Source: Burkholderia arboris
GTDB lineage: Bacteria > Pseudomonadota > Gammaproteobacteria > Burkholderiales > Burkholderiaceae
Reading direction: 5' to 3'
Assembly: GCF_902499125.1 (NCBI RefSeq)
Contig: NZ_CABVPX010000012.1
Location: 1-64,000 of the forward strand
DNA: 64,000 bases
Under the pieces are notes generated by a model. That model saw only the letters and a list, made by a program, of their open reading frames with translations, ran no database searches and was not told the DNA's origin. Positions 30,087 to 39,035 of this stretch are shown here, piece by piece; positions within the stretch are counted from its first letter, which is position 1, and each line of letters starts with the position of its first letter. The position numbers and the translations under genes are program-made.

Positions 30087-30238
30087 TGAGGTGCGCCATA
30101 ATGATTGTTTTGCCTGATCGGTTTTGCCCACCCGGCCGCGAAGGCTCGATCGCGTTCACGCCTGCCCACCCGGCAGCGTCGAAGCGATGCGCCCGAACGA
30201 CCTTTCTTGACTGACCACGATATCCGAACGAGGAGACT

Positions 30239-31420
30239 ATGAATCCGAGCGACCTGCACCCGCCGCACTGGCAGCTTTCCGAACGCGCCCGCAAGCTGAC
30301 GAGCTCTGCGATCCGCGAGATCCTGAAGGTCACGGAACGCCCCGAGGTCATCTCGTTCGCCGGCGGCCTGCCCGCCCCCGCGACGTTCCCGGCCGAGCGC
30401 ATGCGCGCCGCCGCCGATCGCGTGTTGCGCGACGCGCCGGCCGCCGCGCTCCAGTACAGCGCGACCGAAGGCTACCTGCCGCTGCGCGAGTGGATCGCCG
30501 AGCGCTACAGCGTGCGCGTGTCGCAGGTGCTGATCACGACCGGCTCGCAGCAGGCGCTCGACCTGCTCGGCAAGGCGCTCGTCGATCCGGACAGCCCGAT
30601 CCTCGTCGAAACGCCGACCTACCTCGGCGCGCTGCAATCGTTCTCGCTGTACGAGCCGCGCTACGTGCAGGTGCCGACCGACGAACAGGGCCTGCTGCCG
30701 GAAGGCCTGACCCCCGAACTCACGCAAGGCGCGCGGCTGCTGTACGCGCAGCCGAACTTCCAGAACCCGACCGGCCGCCGCCTGCCCGTCGAGCGCCGCC
30801 GCGCGCTCGCCGCGTTCGCGCAGTCGAGCCCGTTCCCGGTGCTGGAAGACGATCCGTACGGCGCGCTGAACTACCGCGGCGAACCGCTGCCGACGATGCT
30901 GTCGATGGCGCCCGACCACATCGTGCACCTCGGCACGTTCTCGAAGGTGCTCGCGCCGGGCCTGCGGATCGGCTACATCATTGCGCCGGAGGAACTCCAC
31001 TTCAAGCTCGTGCAGGCCAAGCAGGCCACCGACCTGCACACGCCGACGCTCACGCAGCGCATCGCGCACGAAGTGATCAAGGACGGCTTCCTCGACGAGC
31101 ACATCCCGACGATCCGCGAGCTGTACAGCGCGCAGTGCGACGCGATGCTCGGCGCGCTCGAGCGCCACATGCCGGAAGGCGTCACGTGGAACCGCCCGGA
31201 AGGCGGGATGTTCATCTGGGTGAACCTGCCCGGGCAAATCGACAGCATGAAGCTGCTCGCCGCCGCCGTCGACGATCACGTCGCCTTCGTGCCGGGCGCG
31301 CCGTTCTTCGCGGACAACGCGCAGCAGAACACGCTGCGCCTGTCGTTCGTGACGGTGCCGCCCGAGAAGATCGAGGAAGGCGTCGCGCGCCTCGGCAAGC
31401 TGCTGCGCGAACGTCTCTGA
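30239..31420 (+). CDS. PLP-dependent aminotransferase, class I/II (2-aminoadipate/LysN-like)
   Basis: A 393-aa fold-type I enzyme. It has VISFAGGLPAPATFPAERM at the N-terminus, LITTGSQQALDLLGKAL, the PLP-contact segment LYAQPNFQNPTGRRL, VLEDDPYGALNY with the ring-stacking Asp, and HLGTFSKVLAPGLRIGYI with the Schiff-base Lys. This is the subgroup that includes 2-aminoadipate and aromatic aminotransferases. ATG 30239 follows AGGAGA. It is followed by RidA, which clears enamine intermediates formed by such enzymes, and by a PhzF protein. Confidence 0.92.
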   Translation: MNPSDLHPPHWQLSERARKLTSSAIREILKVTERPEVISFAGGLPAPATFPAERMRAAADRVLRDAPAAALQYSATEGYLPLREWIAERYSVRVSQVLITTGSQQALDLLGKALVDPDSPILVETPTYLGALQSFSLYEPRYVQVPTDEQGLLPEGLTPELTQGARLLYAQPNFQNPTGRRLPVERRRALAAFAQSSPFPVLEDDPYGALNYRGEPLPTMLSMAPDHIVHLGTFSKVLAPGLRIGYIIAPEELHFKLVQAKQATDLHTPTLTQRIAHEVIKDGFLDEHIPTIRELYSAQCDAMLGALERHMPEGVTWNRPEGGMFIWVNLPGQIDSMKLLAAAVDDHVAFVPGAPFFADNAQQNTLRLSFVTVPPEKIEEGVARLGKLLRERL

Positions 31421-31462
31421 TCCCCTTTTTCCTGTCACGACTCTCTACGAGGAATCGAACGC

Positions 31463-31921
31463 ATGGCTAACGTCTACGACAAACTGAAGTCGCTCGGCAT
31501 CGAGCTCCCGACCGCCGGCGCCCCGGCTGCCGCCTACGTGATGAGCGCGCAAAGCGGCAACACGGTGTACCTGTCGGGCCACATCGCGAAGAAGGACGGC
31601 AAGGTCTGGGCCGGCAAGCTCGGCGCGGATCTGCAGACGGAAGACGGCAAGGCGGCCGCCCGCTCGATCGCGATCGACCTGCTCGCGACGCTGCACGCGC
31701 ACACCGGCGACCTGAACAAGGTCACGCGCATCGTGAAGCTGATGAGCCTCGTCAATTCGACGCTCGACTTCACCGAACAGCACGTCGTGACGAACGGCGC
31801 GTCGGAGCTGATCGCGGAAGTGTTCGGCGATGCAGGCAAGCACGCTCGCTCGGCCTTCGGCGTCGCACAGATCCCGCTCGGCGCGTGCGTCGAGATCGAA
31901 CTGATCGCCGAAGTTGCCTGA
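31463..31921 (+). CDS. RidA family reactive enamine/imine deaminase
   Basis: A 152-aa protein of the YjgF/YER057c/UK114 fold. It has NTVYLSGHIAKKDGKVWAGK and, near the end, HARSAFGVAQIPLGACVEIE, with the Arg needed to bind the substrate carboxylate. Members hydrolyse 2-aminoacrylate-type enamines released by PLP enzymes. The spacing of 42 bases behind an aminotransferase gene and 13 before a PhzF gene suggests a single transcript. The longer N-terminus places it in a Rid subfamily other than classical RidA. Confidence 0.9.
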   Translation: MANVYDKLKSLGIELPTAGAPAAAYVMSAQSGNTVYLSGHIAKKDGKVWAGKLGADLQTEDGKAAARSIAIDLLATLHAHTGDLNKVTRIVKLMSLVNSTLDFTEQHVVTNGASELIAEVFGDAGKHARSAFGVAQIPLGACVEIELIAEVA

Positions 31922-31934
31922 CACGCGCAGCGCG

Positions 31935-32819
31935 ATGCCTGGCCGTCTCGTCCGCTTCAAGCAGGTCGACGTGTTCTCGTCGGTGCCGTTCAAGGGTAAT
32001 CCGCTTGCCGTGGTGTTCGACGCCGATTCGCTCGGCGACGACGCCATGCTCGAGATCGCCCGCTGGACGAACCTGTCGGAAACAACGTTCCTTTGCACGC
32101 CGACCGATCCGGAAGCCGACTACCGCGTCCGGATCTTCACGACGGGCGGCGAACTGCCGTTCGCCGGCCACCCGACGCTCGGCACCGCGCATGCGTTCCT
32201 CGAAAGCGGCGCGCGGCCGCGCACGCCGGGCCGGCTGATCCAGCAGTGCGGGGTCGGCCGGGTCGCGCTGCGCGAGCAGGCCGACGGCTGGGCATTCGCC
32301 GCGCCGCCGGCACGCGTCACGCCGCTCGACCGCTCGGACTACGCGGCGCTGGCCGCCGCGCTGCGCAGCGACGCGCTCGACCTCGAGGCCGAGCCGTGCG
32401 CGGTCGACAACGGCGCACCGTGGCTGGTCGTGCGGTTGAAGTCGGCCGAAGCGTGCATCGGCCTGTCGCCCGATCCGGTCGCGCTGGAGGCGCTGACCCG
32501 GCGCTACGGCGTGGACGGCCTCGCCGCCTACGCACCGCACGCCGAAGGCGGGCCCGCGACGTTCGAGATCCGCTGCCTGATGACGGGCGGCAAGTTCGGC
32601 ACCCCGGGCGAGGATCCCGTCACCGGCAGCGCAAACGCCGCGCTGGCCGGGCTGCTGACGCGGCAGGAGCGCCGCCCCGGCCCGTCGTATACGGCCCGCC
32701 AGGGCACGGCGATCGGTCGCGACGGCCGCATCTTCGTCAGCTACGACGAAGACGGCACGACCTGGATCGGCGGCCATGTCGTGACGGTCGTCGACGGCAC
32801 GTTCCGGTCACCTGATTGA
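31935..32819 (+). CDS. PhzF family epimerase/isomerase
   Basis: A 294-aa protein of the diaminopimelate-epimerase-like PhzF fold. It starts FKQVDVFSSVPFKGNPLAVV, with the catalytic-Glu segment NLSETTFLCTP, then FTTGGELPFAGHPTLGTAHA, and the C-terminal TPGEDPVTGSANAAL. Family members isomerise or tautomerise small carboxylic acids. There are no phenazine genes here, so the product is unknown. ATG 31935 was chosen; an upstream TTG overlaps the ridA stop. Confidence 0.9.
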   Translation: MPGRLVRFKQVDVFSSVPFKGNPLAVVFDADSLGDDAMLEIARWTNLSETTFLCTPTDPEADYRVRIFTTGGELPFAGHPTLGTAHAFLESGARPRTPGRLIQQCGVGRVALREQADGWAFAAPPARVTPLDRSDYAALAAALRSDALDLEAEPCAVDNGAPWLVVRLKSAEACIGLSPDPVALEALTRRYGVDGLAAYAPHAEGGPATFEIRCLMTGGKFGTPGEDPVTGSANAALAGLLTRQERRPGPSYTARQGTAIGRDGRIFVSYDEDGTTWIGGHVVTVVDGTFRSPD

Positions 32820-33036
32820 CATTCCGCGATGTGCGATGGCGCCGGCTCGTCCGGCGCCCCTACGCTTCGCCCAACTATCGCAAAAACGCTCCAACCAGTA
32901 ATATCGGGCCTAATCCGTTGTTTCGGACGTCTGTCCATGGTTGCGCATCCTGCGAACGAACAGACGCCGGGATAACCCCAACCCAAGCCCGCCATCCAGA
33001 CGGATGGCGCACGCGAGCAGGACGCCACCCGCTTCG

Positions 33037-35376
33037 ATGAGCTCTGCCCGGTCCAACCACACGCCGCCGACCCGGCCGCTACGCGCGCCGCGCAAATCGC
33101 GCCGGCGTGCGCTATTTGCGATCCCGTTGCTCGGGATGCTGGCGCTCGCGCTGCTGTGGGCCGTGATCATCGCGCGGCTGTCGGTGGAAAAGGACAGCGC
33201 CTACAAGGAAGCGGCGGCTTCCGCGGCCATCCTCTCTTCGGCGCTCGAGCAGCATACGGTCAAGGCGATCCACCAGGTCGACCAGATCACCCGCTTCGTC
33301 AAGTTCGAGTTCGAGAAGTCGCCCGGGCGCTTCAATCTCGCGAGCGCCGTCGAAAAAGGCGTCGTGCCGAGCGACACGCTGATCCAGGTGTCGCTGGTCA
33401 ACGCGAAGGGCATCCTGTTCGCGAACACGGCCGAGCTTCATCCGCAGCCGATCAACCTGTCCGACCGCGAGCACTTCAAGGTCCACCTCGCGCACAACGA
33501 CGACCGCCTCTTCATCAGCAAACCCGTGCTCGGCCGCGTGTCGAGCCACTGGACGCTGCAGATGACGCGGCGCCTGAACAACCCGGACGGCAGTTTCGCG
33601 GGCATCGTCGTGGTGTCGGAAGACCCGAGCTACTTCACGAACGACTTCTACAACAACGCGGCGATCGGCAAGGAAGGCGTGATCGCGGTGGTATCCGATA
33701 CGGGCACGGTGCTCGCGCGGCGCACGGGCTCGCTGAACAACGCGCCGGGCGCGTTTTCGGCATCGGGCGTCTACCCGATCGCCGAGCGCGTGACGGGCAC
33801 GATCATCGACCCGATCGACGGCGTGACGCGCATCGTGTCGTACCGCCACCTCGACGGCTACCCGCTCGCGGTGATGGTCGGGCTGTCGCAGACGGAAGAG
33901 TTCGCGGACTACTACCACACCCGCAACGTCTACCTGCTGATGACGAGCTTCATCACGCTCGCGATGCTCGCGTTCTTCGGCGTCGCGACGGGCCTGATCG
34001 GCAAGCTGCTCGGCCGCGAGCGCGAGATGACGCAGCTCGCCGAATACGACCTGCTCACCGGCCTCGCGAACCGCTATGCGACGCTGCGCGGGCTGCGCAA
34101 CGACGTGTCGATGCCGACGAGCCTGTCGCGGCTCGGGCTGCTGTTCATCGACCTCGACAACTTCAAGACCGTCAACGACACCCTCGGCCACAATGCCGGC
34201 GACATCGTGCTGCAAATGACCGCGTCGCGTCTGGCCGATGCAGTCGGCGACGAAGGCTCGCTCGCGCGCATCGGCGGCGACGAGTTCGTCGTCGTGATGA
34301 AGGGCGACGACGTCGAGCGGCGCGCGGTGCGGCTCGCGGAAGCGATCATTCGGATGTTCGCCGAGCCGTTCGACGTGCGCGGCAGTTCGTTCGTGCTGCA
34401 TGCGAGCATCGGCATCGCACTGCACACCGTCGCGAACGAAAGCGAGATCGACCTGCTGAAGAAGGCCGACCTCGCGATGTACAGCGCGAAGGACGCCGGC
34501 AAGAACTGCTACCAGTTCTATGCGCCGCACCTGTCGCACCGTGCCGATCACCTGATGCGCTGGGAACAGCAATTGCGCGTCGCGCTCGCCGAGGGGCAGC
34601 TGTTCCTCGCGTACCAGCCGAAGATCGACCTCACCCACCGTTACATCACCGGCTTCGAGGCGCTCGCACGCTGGGATCATCCCGAGCACGGGATCATCTC
34701 CGCGAACGAATTCATTTCGATTGCCGAATCGACCGGCCTGATCGTGCCGATCGGCGACTTCGTGATCCGCACCGCGTGCGAGCAGATCGCGCGCTGGCGC
34801 GACGAGGGCCACGACACGCTGACGCTCGCGGTCAACATCTCGCCCGTGCAGTTCTGGCGCGGCGACCTGATCGAAACGATCTCGCGCACGCTGCAGGAAA
34901 CCGGCATCGACGCGAACCGGCTCGAACTCGAGATCACCGAGACCGCGATGATGGAATATCCGGAGCTCGTGTCCGAGAAAATCGTCGCGTTGAAGAAACT
35001 CGGCATCCGCATCGCGCTCGACGATTTCGGCACCGGCTACTCGTCGCTGTCGTACCTGCACCGCTTCTCCGTCGACACGCTGAAGGTCGACCGCTCGTTC
35101 GTGCAGGCCATCCCGAACGATCGCAGCGTGTGCGTGATGGTGTCGTCGATCGTGCATCTCGCACGCTCGCTCGGCCTGACCGTCGTCGTCGAAGGCACGG
35201 AAACCGAGGAGCAGATCACGTGGCTGTCCGCGCTCGGCGAGATCGAGGCGCAGGGCTTCCTGTTCTCGCGCCCGGTGCCGGCCGATGCGATCCCCGCGCT
35301 GATCGCGCGCTTCGGCGTGCGCGGCGACCATCCGAACGTCATCGCGCATCGCGCGACCGGCAGCACGGGCGCCTGA
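33037..35376 (+). CDS. membrane GGDEF-EAL cyclic di-GMP signalling protein
   Basis: A 779-aa protein. The first membrane helix is LFAIPLLGMLALALLWAVII. An extracytoplasmic sensory domain of the dCACHE/PAS-like type covers about 50-280, followed by a second helix (VYLLMTSFITLAMLAFFGVA). The GGDEF domain has an intact RIGGDEF. The EAL domain keeps EALARW, NISPVQF, ELEITET, DDFGTGYSSL, LKVDRSF, VVEGTET and EAQGF. Both domains therefore look catalytically competent. The RxxD inhibitory site before GGDEF is absent. ATG 33004 and TTG 32941 are alternative starts; none has a good ribosome site. Confidence 0.9.
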   Translation: MSSARSNHTPPTRPLRAPRKSRRRALFAIPLLGMLALALLWAVIIARLSVEKDSAYKEAAASAAILSSALEQHTVKAIHQVDQITRFVKFEFEKSPGRFNLASAVEKGVVPSDTLIQVSLVNAKGILFANTAELHPQPINLSDREHFKVHLAHNDDRLFISKPVLGRVSSHWTLQMTRRLNNPDGSFAGIVVVSEDPSYFTNDFYNNAAIGKEGVIAVVSDTGTVLARRTGSLNNAPGAFSASGVYPIAERVTGTIIDPIDGVTRIVSYRHLDGYPLAVMVGLSQTEEFADYYHTRNVYLLMTSFITLAMLAFFGVATGLIGKLLGREREMTQLAEYDLLTGLANRYATLRGLRNDVSMPTSLSRLGLLFIDLDNFKTVNDTLGHNAGDIVLQMTASRLADAVGDEGSLARIGGDEFVVVMKGDDVERRAVRLAEAIIRMFAEPFDVRGSSFVLHASIGIALHTVANESEIDLLKKADLAMYSAKDAGKNCYQFYAPHLSHRADHLMRWEQQLRVALAEGQLFLAYQPKIDLTHRYITGFEALARWDHPEHGIISANEFISIAESTGLIVPIGDFVIRTACEQIARWRDEGHDTLTLAVNISPVQFWRGDLIETISRTLQETGIDANRLELEITETAMMEYPELVSEKIVALKKLGIRIALDDFGTGYSSLSYLHRFSVDTLKVDRSFVQAIPNDRSVCVMVSSIVHLARSLGLTVVVEGTETEEQITWLSALGEIEAQGFLFSRPVPADAIPALIARFGVRGDHPNVIAHRATGSTGA

Positions 35377-35580
35377 GCGGCGCTGCCGCTGCAACTGCGG
35401 CGCACGTTGCGCACCGCCGCAATTGTTTCGTTTTCCGATCCGATCGTTTAGTTCATTAACTAGCGTTTTCGCGCATGGCAGTGTCATGGTGCGCGGCGGA
35501 CAATCGGGAGGGCCTACGTGTCGGCGGGCCGCCGGCATGGCCCTACGCGAGAGATCCGGCCCTGCGCCAACAACACAATC

Positions 35581-36789
35581 ATGACCACCGTCGAAGTCGA
35601 AGCGACCGCCCGTGTCGAAGAGGCACAGGCATCCCTGTGGGCCTTGTTCAAGGTCATTGCCGGCATTTCTGCGGTCTCATGGGGCGGGCTTTCGATGATG
35701 GCGCAGCTCGAACGCCACTACGTGGAGCGGCTGCAACGCATCGAGCCGCACGTCTTCGGCGATCTCGTCGCGCTCGCCTGGCTCGTGCCGGGCCCGGTCG
35801 GCTGCAATGTTGCCGTGCAGGTCGGCCAGACGCTGCATGGCCGCGCCGGCGCGTGGGTTGCCGGCATCGCGAGCGTGCTGCCGTTCTCGATCCTGATGAC
35901 GCTGTTCGCGGTCTTCTATCAGACACCGCTCGTGCGCTCGCTTGCCGCGCCGATGCTGATCAATCACTTCGGGATGGTGCTCGCCGCGCTGATCGGCGTC
36001 ACGTGGGTCAAACAGTTGCGCTCGCTCGCACGGACGCGGCTTGAACAGACGATCGCCGCGCTGTCGACGATTCTGCTCGCTTTCGCACATAGTCCGGCCG
36101 CTTTCGTCGGGATTCTGTTCGCTGCGTTTGCAGCGGGCTGGCTGACGGGGCCGTCGCAACGCGATGCAGTCGATTTCACGCTGTCGAAGCGCGACCGCAA
36201 CCTGCTCGTGTTGCTCGGCGTGCTCGTCGTGCTGTTCGCGGTGCCGCTGCCCGGCGATTACCAGGCGCAGTTGCTGTGGCCGCGCCTCGCGGGCGCCGGG
36301 ATGACGCTGTTCGGCGGCGGCTTTTCCGCGCTGCCGGTGCTCAAGACGCTGTTCGTCTCGCCGGCGACGGGCATCTCCGATCACGACTTCACGCTGGCGT
36401 TCGCGCTGTCGCCCGTGGCACCGGGGCCGCTGCTGAACGTCGTGCCGTTTCTCGGTTACCTGACCGACGGCTGGGTCGGCGCCCTGCTCGCCACGGCCGC
36501 GCTGTTCATTCCGTCGGGATGTCTCGTCGTGTTTGCGCAGAACCACCTGTTCCGGCTCAAGCGCCATGCGCGCTTCGAGCACGGGATGCGCCTGCTGCGC
36601 GCGGCGACGACGGGCTTTCTCGTCGTCGCCGTCGTGAAGATCCTGCATCGCGAGCCGGCCGACCCCGTTTACTGGCTGACGGGCGCCTTCGCGACGCTGT
36701 GCTTCACGCGCTTCAAGGTGCCCGTCTATGCCGTCTACGGTGCGGTCGCCGTCGGGTGCAGCGTGTGGCTGTGGGCCGCCGCGCGCTGA
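35581..36789 (+). CDS. chrA: chromate efflux transporter ChrA (long form)
   Basis: A 402-aa inner-membrane protein with two homologous CHR halves. The first half has SWGGLSMMAQLERHYV and ALAWLVPGPVGCNVAVQVG. The second has GAGMTLFGGGFSALPVLKTLF and AFALSPVAPGPLLNVVPFLGYL. The GGG and PGP motifs in each half are those of chromate transporters. It exports chromate or sulfate-like anions by proton motive force. ATG 35581 gives MTTVEVEATARVEE. No chrB regulator is adjacent. Confidence 0.9.
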   Translation: MTTVEVEATARVEEAQASLWALFKVIAGISAVSWGGLSMMAQLERHYVERLQRIEPHVFGDLVALAWLVPGPVGCNVAVQVGQTLHGRAGAWVAGIASVLPFSILMTLFAVFYQTPLVRSLAAPMLINHFGMVLAALIGVTWVKQLRSLARTRLEQTIAALSTILLAFAHSPAAFVGILFAAFAAGWLTGPSQRDAVDFTLSKRDRNLLVLLGVLVVLFAVPLPGDYQAQLLWPRLAGAGMTLFGGGFSALPVLKTLFVSPATGISDHDFTLAFALSPVAPGPLLNVVPFLGYLTDGWVGALLATAALFIPSGCLVVFAQNHLFRLKRHARFEHGMRLLRAATTGFLVVAVVKILHREPADPVYWLTGAFATLCFTRFKVPVYAVYGAVAVGCSVWLWAAAR

Positions 36790-36838
36790 CGGGCGACGGC
36801 CTCGTCGCCCTGCCCGGCTCAATCCGCCCCGACCGCCC

Positions 36839-37285
36839 TCAACCGGCCTGCACCGCGACCCGGCGCGCCATCCAGCGGGCACGCAGCGCGTCGTAGGCGA
36901 GGTTGAAGCCGAACGTGTAAGGCAGGAAGAACAGCACGATGCCGAGGTCGAGCAGCAGCGCCTCGACGAGGCTCACGTTCAGCCACCACGCGGCAACCGG
37001 CACCACCATCGCGACGAGGCCAAGCTCGAACATCACTGCGTGCGCGATCCGCATGCCGAGCGTGCGCTTCAGACCCGCCCGCCGCTCGAAGCGGTCGAAC
37101 AGCGTGTTGAACGCCATGTTCCACGCCATCGCGATCAGCGACACCATCACCGTCAGCACGCCGACGTGCGACACCGGCATGTCGAGCAGCCACGCGCCGA
37201 TCGGTGCGCACAGCGCGATTGCGACCAGCTCGAACGTCAGCGCATGCAGCAGCCGTTCCGTCACCGTTTTGTTCATCTGTTTCAT
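36839..37285 (-). CDS. PACE family efflux transporter
   Basis: A 148-aa protein with four membrane helices in two repeats of the bacterial transmembrane pair domain. These are LLHALTFELVAIALCAPIGAWL with WNMAFNTLFDRFE, and AHAVMFELGLVAMVVPVAAWWL with YTFGFNLAYDALRARW. PACE proteins (AceI type) export biocides such as chlorhexidine and, physiologically, short diamines. ATG 37285 follows GGGAGAG. The divergent LysR regulator next door is the usual arrangement for this family. Confidence 0.92.
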   Translation of the reverse strand: MKQMNKTVTERLLHALTFELVAIALCAPIGAWLLDMPVSHVGVLTVMVSLIAMAWNMAFNTLFDRFERRAGLKRTLGMRIAHAVMFELGLVAMVVPVAAWWLNVSLVEALLLDLGIVLFFLPYTFGFNLAYDALRARWMARRVAVQAG

Positions 37286-37360
37286 GATGCTCTCCCATCC
37301 GTTGCTTGATTCATGTCGGCCATTTTGATCGGCGATACCGTATGAATCCAGTTTGTTATC

Positions 37361-37375
37361 ATCGGTTTTACCGAT
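37361..37375. promoter_or_regulatory. LysR-type binding box between PACE and lysR genes
   Basis: ATCGGTTTTACCGAT is a perfect 6-bp palindrome with a 3-base centre and fits both the T-N11-A and ATC-N9-GAT forms of LysR boxes. The dyad extends outward as GTTATC on the left (37355-37360) and ATAAC on the right (37376-37380). It lies 22 bases before the lysR start. Confidence 0.65.
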
Positions 37376-37397
37376 ATAACAGAGTCTGGAGCGCCGC

Positions 37398-38282
37398 ATG
37401 CACCACGCCCCCGAAGCCCTGCTCGCTTTCGCCGAAGCCGCGCTGCTCGGCTCGTTCACGGCTGCCGCACGCAAGCTCGGCAAGCGCCAGTCGACCGTGT
37501 CGGAGGCGATTGCGAACCTCGAAATCGATCTCGGTGTGCAGTTGTTCGATCGCGCCACGCGCACGCCGACGCTGACCGACGCCGGGCGCGCGCTGCTGCC
37601 GCAGGTGCAGCGCGCCCTCGAGGCCAGTGCGGCGATCGACCGCACCGCCGCGCGGCTCGCGCACGGCGAGGAAGCGCGACTGACGCTCGTCGTGTCCGAT
37701 ACGTACCAGTCAAAGCGTTACGAGGAGACGCTGATGGCGCTCGAAAGGCGCTTTCCGGCGCTCGAGCTCGAATGCCAGATCGCCGAGCACGAGGACGTGC
37801 TCGACCTGATCCAGCAAGGCCGCGCGCAGCTCGGGCTGATGGCCGCGCGAACGGCCTACCCGGCCGATATCGGCGCGGCGACGGTGGCGGAGGAGTCGGA
37901 GATCGGGCTGTTCGTCGGCCACACCCACGCGCTCGCCGAATACGGCGACACCGAGGTGCCGCACGCGGCGCTGCGCGACGTGCGCGAACTGCGCCTCAAT
38001 ACCTATGTGAAAACGGAAGGTCGCGGCACCGACGACCGGATCGTCGTCGGCACGCAGCACTGGCTGGCGCCGAGCTACCTGATGTTGCTGGAAATGGCCG
38101 TGCTGGGGTTCGGCTGGGCGGAACTGCCGCGCTGGATGGTCGAGCACTTCGCACGCGACCGCCTGTGCGAGCTGCGCTCACGCGGCTGGCCCCGCCGCGT
38201 GCGGGTGGATGCGGTGTGGTCGCGCAACCGGCCGCTCGGCCCGGCCGGCGCGTGGCTGCTCGATGCAATGCTCGCCGCGTAG
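37398..38282 (+). CDS. LysR family transcriptional regulator of the PACE exporter
   Basis: A 294-aa regulator. The winged helix-turn-helix (residues 5-65) has GSFTAAARKLGKRQSTVSEA and LGVQLFDRATRTPTLTDAG. A two-lobed periplasmic-binding-protein-like effector domain follows (ARLTLVVSDTYQSKRY onward). It is transcribed away from the PACE exporter gene, like AceR in Acinetobacter, and probably activates it in response to the exported amine or biocide. The start is ATG 37398. Confidence 0.92.
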   Translation: MHHAPEALLAFAEAALLGSFTAAARKLGKRQSTVSEAIANLEIDLGVQLFDRATRTPTLTDAGRALLPQVQRALEASAAIDRTAARLAHGEEARLTLVVSDTYQSKRYEETLMALERRFPALELECQIAEHEDVLDLIQQGRAQLGLMAARTAYPADIGAATVAEESEIGLFVGHTHALAEYGDTEVPHAALRDVRELRLNTYVKTEGRGTDDRIVVGTQHWLAPSYLMLLEMAVLGFGWAELPRWMVEHFARDRLCELRSRGWPRRVRVDAVWSRNRPLGPAGAWLLDAMLAA

Positions 38283-38320
38283 CGGCGCAGGCCGCCGGGC
38301 CGGCGGCCGATGCCGAACGA

Positions 38321-38779
38321 TCAGAAACCGCGCGACAGCACGGCCGCCCCGACCGTGACGACGCCGAGCACCAGGTTCACGACGACGAGCAGGCGCACCG
38401 CGTTCACTGCGCGCGCGCCGTCCGGCCAGTTCTGCGCCTGCACCGCCCGACGGATGCGCGGAAACAGCGCGAAGCGGATATGCCCGAAGATCAGCATCAT
38501 CACGACACCGAGCCCGGCCATCGCATGCAGCGACCACGTCGCGTGCGCGCCGCCGAATTCCATGAGCAGGAAGCCGCCGGACAGCAGGATCACGATGACG
38601 GCGCCCGCCACCCAGTTGAAGAAGCGACCGAACACGCCTTCGATCAGCGGCAGCCGGAGCTGCGGCGACAGGTCGGACAGCGCCGGGCGCAGGCAGAAGT
38701 TCGCGAAGACCATCCCGCCCACCCACACGGCAACGGCCAGCAGATGAAGAAACAGCGCGACGGCAACAGCGTGGGACAT
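38321..38779 (-). CDS. CopD family copper-resistance-type membrane protein
   Basis: A 152-aa inner-membrane protein with four hydrophobic helices, starting ALFLHLLAVAVWVGGMVFANF with the conserved His, and HAMAGLGVVMMLIFGHIRF in the middle with two further His. It corresponds to the CopD membrane domain alone; no CopC neighbour is present. The His ladder could bind heme or copper. It lies between lysR and the parC terminator. Confidence 0.82.
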   Translation of the reverse strand: MSHAVAVALFLHLLAVAVWVGGMVFANFCLRPALSDLSPQLRLPLIEGVFGRFFNWVAGAVIVILLSGGFLLMEFGGAHATWSLHAMAGLGVVMMLIFGHIRFALFPRIRRAVQAQNWPDGARAVNAVRLLVVVNLVLGVVTVGAAVLSRGF

Positions 38780-38952
38780 GGCGACAATCCTGTGATGAGT
38801 GGGGTGCGGCGAACGGCCGCGTCACACGCGGCATCAAGCGACGTTCGACCGGCCGGTCGCCTCTCGGTTCAGACCCTCGGCGCGATTTCACAATATTTTG
38901 CAAGTTTCGCGTGACAGCGCCACGCTTGCTTACCCCAACCCCCGCCCTCAAA

Positions 38953-38988
38953 GAAAAAGCCGCACACCCGCCGAAGCGGACGTGCGGC
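38953..38988 (-). terminator. Rho-independent terminator of parC
   Basis: On the minus strand, GCCGCAC pairs with GTGCGGC around a loop with its own short stem. TTTTTC follows, about 50 bases past the parC stop. Confidence 0.75.
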
Positions 38989-39035
38989 CTTCGATCGCGG
39001 CCGAACCGGACGATCCGGGCGATCCGCGCGCGGCG

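Noticed and set aside
33112..35538. 808-codon minus-strand frame opposite the GGDEF-EAL gene
   Set aside because: The plus strand has all catalytic motifs; the antisense frame has none.
36791..36810. Terminator between chrA and the PACE gene
   Set aside because: GGGCGACG/CGTCGCCC forms a perfect hairpin, but no T tract follows on either strand.
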